A DNA stretch of 64,000 bases from contig NZ_CP088273.1 of assembly GCF_020731415.2 (NCBI RefSeq), forward strand, positions 1,245,001 through 1,309,000, given 5' to 3'. This stretch comes from Phyllobacterium sp. T1293 (GTDB lineage Bacteria > Pseudomonadota > Alphaproteobacteria > Rhizobiales > Rhizobiaceae). Position numbers and translations under genes: made by a program. The notes below the pieces were generated by a model. It saw only the letters and a list, made by a program, of their open reading frames with translations. It had not been told where the DNA came from and ran no database searches. Positions 62,606-64,000 of the stretch are shown here, piece by piece (within the stretch, counting starts at the first letter, position 1; each line of letters starts with the position of its first letter).

Positions 62606-63784
62606 ATGCGTCAGCTCTTCATCGCATTGCGCAACGGCACCTTGGTGTTTGCTGCTATTCTGCTTGGCGCAACGTCCGCCAGCGTTGCGGATGAAAATCG
62701 AACGCGACAAGTCAATGAGCAACTTGATGGCTTGGTGAGAGAACCTCTTTCGCTGAAGGTGACTTTGCAGGATGGCCGGCAGGCAACTCTCGATGCTTTT
62801 GTAACACGCCCGAACAAGTCGGGACGGTTTCCCATTGCCTTGATTACACACGGTACCAACGGAGATGCGAGTGATCGCAAACTTAACCCAAATCGCTTCT
62901 CTTCTCCCGCCATCGCATTTGCCCGGCATGGCTATGCCGCCGTTGTCGTTCTGCGGCAGGGATACGGCAAATCAACTGGCGATAATGAATATGTAGGCGG
63001 CACCTGCAAGTCCCCAAGGCATGCGAGGGCGGGTAAAGTTGCGCGTGACAATCTCACTGCCGCATTGAAAGCCATTCGGGACCAACCGTGGGCATCACGT
63101 GATCAGACACTTCTTGTTGGAATGTCCTCTGGCGGTTTCGGAGTGCTTGCAACGGGTGCCTTGAATCCGCCGGGTGTGCAGGCTGTCATCAACTTTGACG
63201 GCGGACGCGGCGCTCCGGAGAAAGGGCGGTTTTGCGACCAGAATGGTCTCATCAATGCGGTCAGATCTTACGGACAAACAGCCCATATCCCAACTCTTTG
63301 GATATATTCCACTAATGACAAGTCATTCTCGCCAACTCTTGGCCGGAAAATGTTTGATAGTTACCGGCAAGCAGGTGGTGTGGCGGAGTTTTTTCAAACG
63401 GCTGCCTTCGAGGACGATGGCCACACCATTCTGATATCCGCTCCGGAAAGCTTCTGGTGGCAACGGGTCGCTCTCTTCCTGAAGAACAACAAACTTTCCA
63501 ATGAAGAACTTGTCACTCTATCAAGCGCCAATTTGTCGCCACCGGACAACATGTCCTTGTCGGGATACGATGCATTTAAGGAATATCTGGCGATGCAGTC
63601 CTACGAAAAGGCGTTTGCAACAAACGTCGAGGGTGCCTGGGGTTGGACAACATGGGCACGAACCCAGGAAGAGGCCGCAAAGCGAGCAATTACTCTATGT
63701 CAGAAGGGTCGGAAAAAGAATGAGACTGAATGCACCTTGTATGCTGCGGGCAACCAAATGGCCGCCCATGAAAAATCTCATTGA
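62606..63784 (+). CDS. Secreted alpha/beta hydrolase (dienelactone-hydrolase-like) with C-terminal extension
   Basis: 392 residues from ATG 62606, chosen because it gives a clean signal peptide ending SASVADEN; in-frame starts at 62549 and 62564 exist. The hydrolase core shows FPIALITHGTNGDASD, LLVGMSSGGFGVLATGA with the nucleophile Ser in GxSxG, NFDGGRG and TAAFEDDGHTILI with the catalytic His. The last 70 residues (SYEKAFATNVEGAWGWTTWA; ITLCQKGRKKNETECTLY) form a separate cysteine-containing region resembling small secreted DUF4189-like domains. Substrate unknown; periplasmic. Confidence 0.82.
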   Translation: MRQLFIALRNGTLVFAAILLGATSASVADENRTRQVNEQLDGLVREPLSLKVTLQDGRQATLDAFVTRPNKSGRFPIALITHGTNGDASDRKLNPNRFSSPAIAFARHGYAAVVVLRQGYGKSTGDNEYVGGTCKSPRHARAGKVARDNLTAALKAIRDQPWASRDQTLLVGMSSGGFGVLATGALNPPGVQAVINFDGGRGAPEKGRFCDQNGLINAVRSYGQTAHIPTLWIYSTNDKSFSPTLGRKMFDSYRQAGGVAEFFQTAAFEDDGHTILISAPESFWWQRVALFLKNNKLSNEELVTLSSANLSPPDNMSLSGYDAFKEYLAMQSYEKAFATNVEGAWGWTTWARTQEEAAKRAITLCQKGRKKNETECTLYAAGNQMAAHEKSH

Positions 63785-63956
63785 TTAATATCTTCCGTTC
63801 AATCTTCACTCCTTTCATAGCTGCGCTACATCAGGTCAGCCGGTGGGCAATAGGTCACATTTCCTATGGTGCGCGCAAAAGCCATATGTCCGGATCGTTT
63901 TGATCGATTGAACGTTACTGCCTTTCGCCACACCTCGTCACAGCCAAGGACACCTC

Positions 63957-64000
63957 ATGCCATCCTTTGATTATATTCGCCCCATTCTCCTGTTGCTTGG
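63957..64000 (+). CDS. Start of a gene cut by the right edge
   Basis: ATG 63957 with AAGGACACC upstream opens a frame that runs to the edge, giving MPSFDYIRPILLLLG. The hydrophobic LLLLG stretch suggests a membrane or secreted protein, but 14 codons are too few to assign it. Confidence 0.45.
   Translation, partial: MPSFDYIRPILLLL

Noticed and set aside
1..64000. CRISPR array, insertion sequence, prophage or rRNA genes
   Set aside because: No regularly spaced repeats, transposase or integrase motifs, or rRNA-like stretches were seen; only one tRNA was found.

Overview
The window looks like a chromosomal segment of an alphaproteobacterium of the order Hyphomicrobiales (Rhizobiales), probably Brucellaceae/Phyllobacteriaceae. 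The basis is the linked block ntrY-ntrX-(RidA-like)-trkA-...-dat-hfq-hflX, the block rlpA-dac-tmk-holB-metG-tatD-MBL-ybaK, a DUF6481 gene, and a cobalamin-riboswitch-controlled cbtBA pair. These family assignments come from reading the proteins; no database search was run. Gene density is high and most of the window looks like ordinary core genome. I saw no prophage, insertion sequence, integrase or CRISPR array.

Layout. 1-3.4 kb: the 5' part of a class III aminotransferase, a MtnX-like HAD phosphatase and an OmpR/HK two-component pair, all on the minus strand. 3.6-9.9 kb: secreted small proteins, a Tim44-like protein, a TPR protein followed by an ECF sigma/anti-sigma pair, a cyclopropane-fatty-acid synthase and a GAF-Fis regulator. 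9.9-10.6 kb: a gene-poor stretch with a strong orphan terminator, then tRNA-Ser(TGA). 10.7-18.7 kb: a PQQ-type sugar dehydrogenase, two small P-loop kinases, a DCC-family protein, a UvrD-like helicase, a Bug-type binding protein and an AT-richer acyltransferase. 18.9-27.2 kb: cell-envelope and housekeeping genes in close succession (rlpA, a PBP5-like protein, tmk, holB, metG, tatD, MBL hydrolase, YbaK-like). 27.3-29.8 kb: a small accessory cluster with an unrecognised protein, a trypsin-fold protease and a tiny protein resembling the protease's own N-terminal region. 29.9-41.5 kb: mazG, then a long minus-strand series from HAD phosphatase and hflX-hfq through dat, trkA and ntrXY. 41.8-54 kb: small secreted and DUF proteins and two ABC importers, a ribose-type sugar system with a divergent GntR regulator and an Fbp-type iron system. 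54-58.5 kb: a molybdate-binding Mop protein, a GGDEF-EAL protein and unknown proteins. 58.6-64 kb: copCD, a histidine phosphatase, riboswitch-cbtBA, an unknown membrane-anchored protein, an alpha/beta hydrolase and the first codons of one more gene.

The most notable observations are proteins with altered active sites. The PBP5-like protein has Ala where the SxxK nucleophile should be and also lacks the KTG lysine. NtrX has Asn for the Walker B Asp. The GGDEF-EAL protein has several substituted EAL catalytic positions. The RidA-like and histidine-phosphatase proteins lack the usual active-site arginine. The best candidate for an under-described system is the protease cluster at 27.3-29.8 kb. 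Several dyad-symmetric DNA elements lie in divergent promoter regions and are listed separately.
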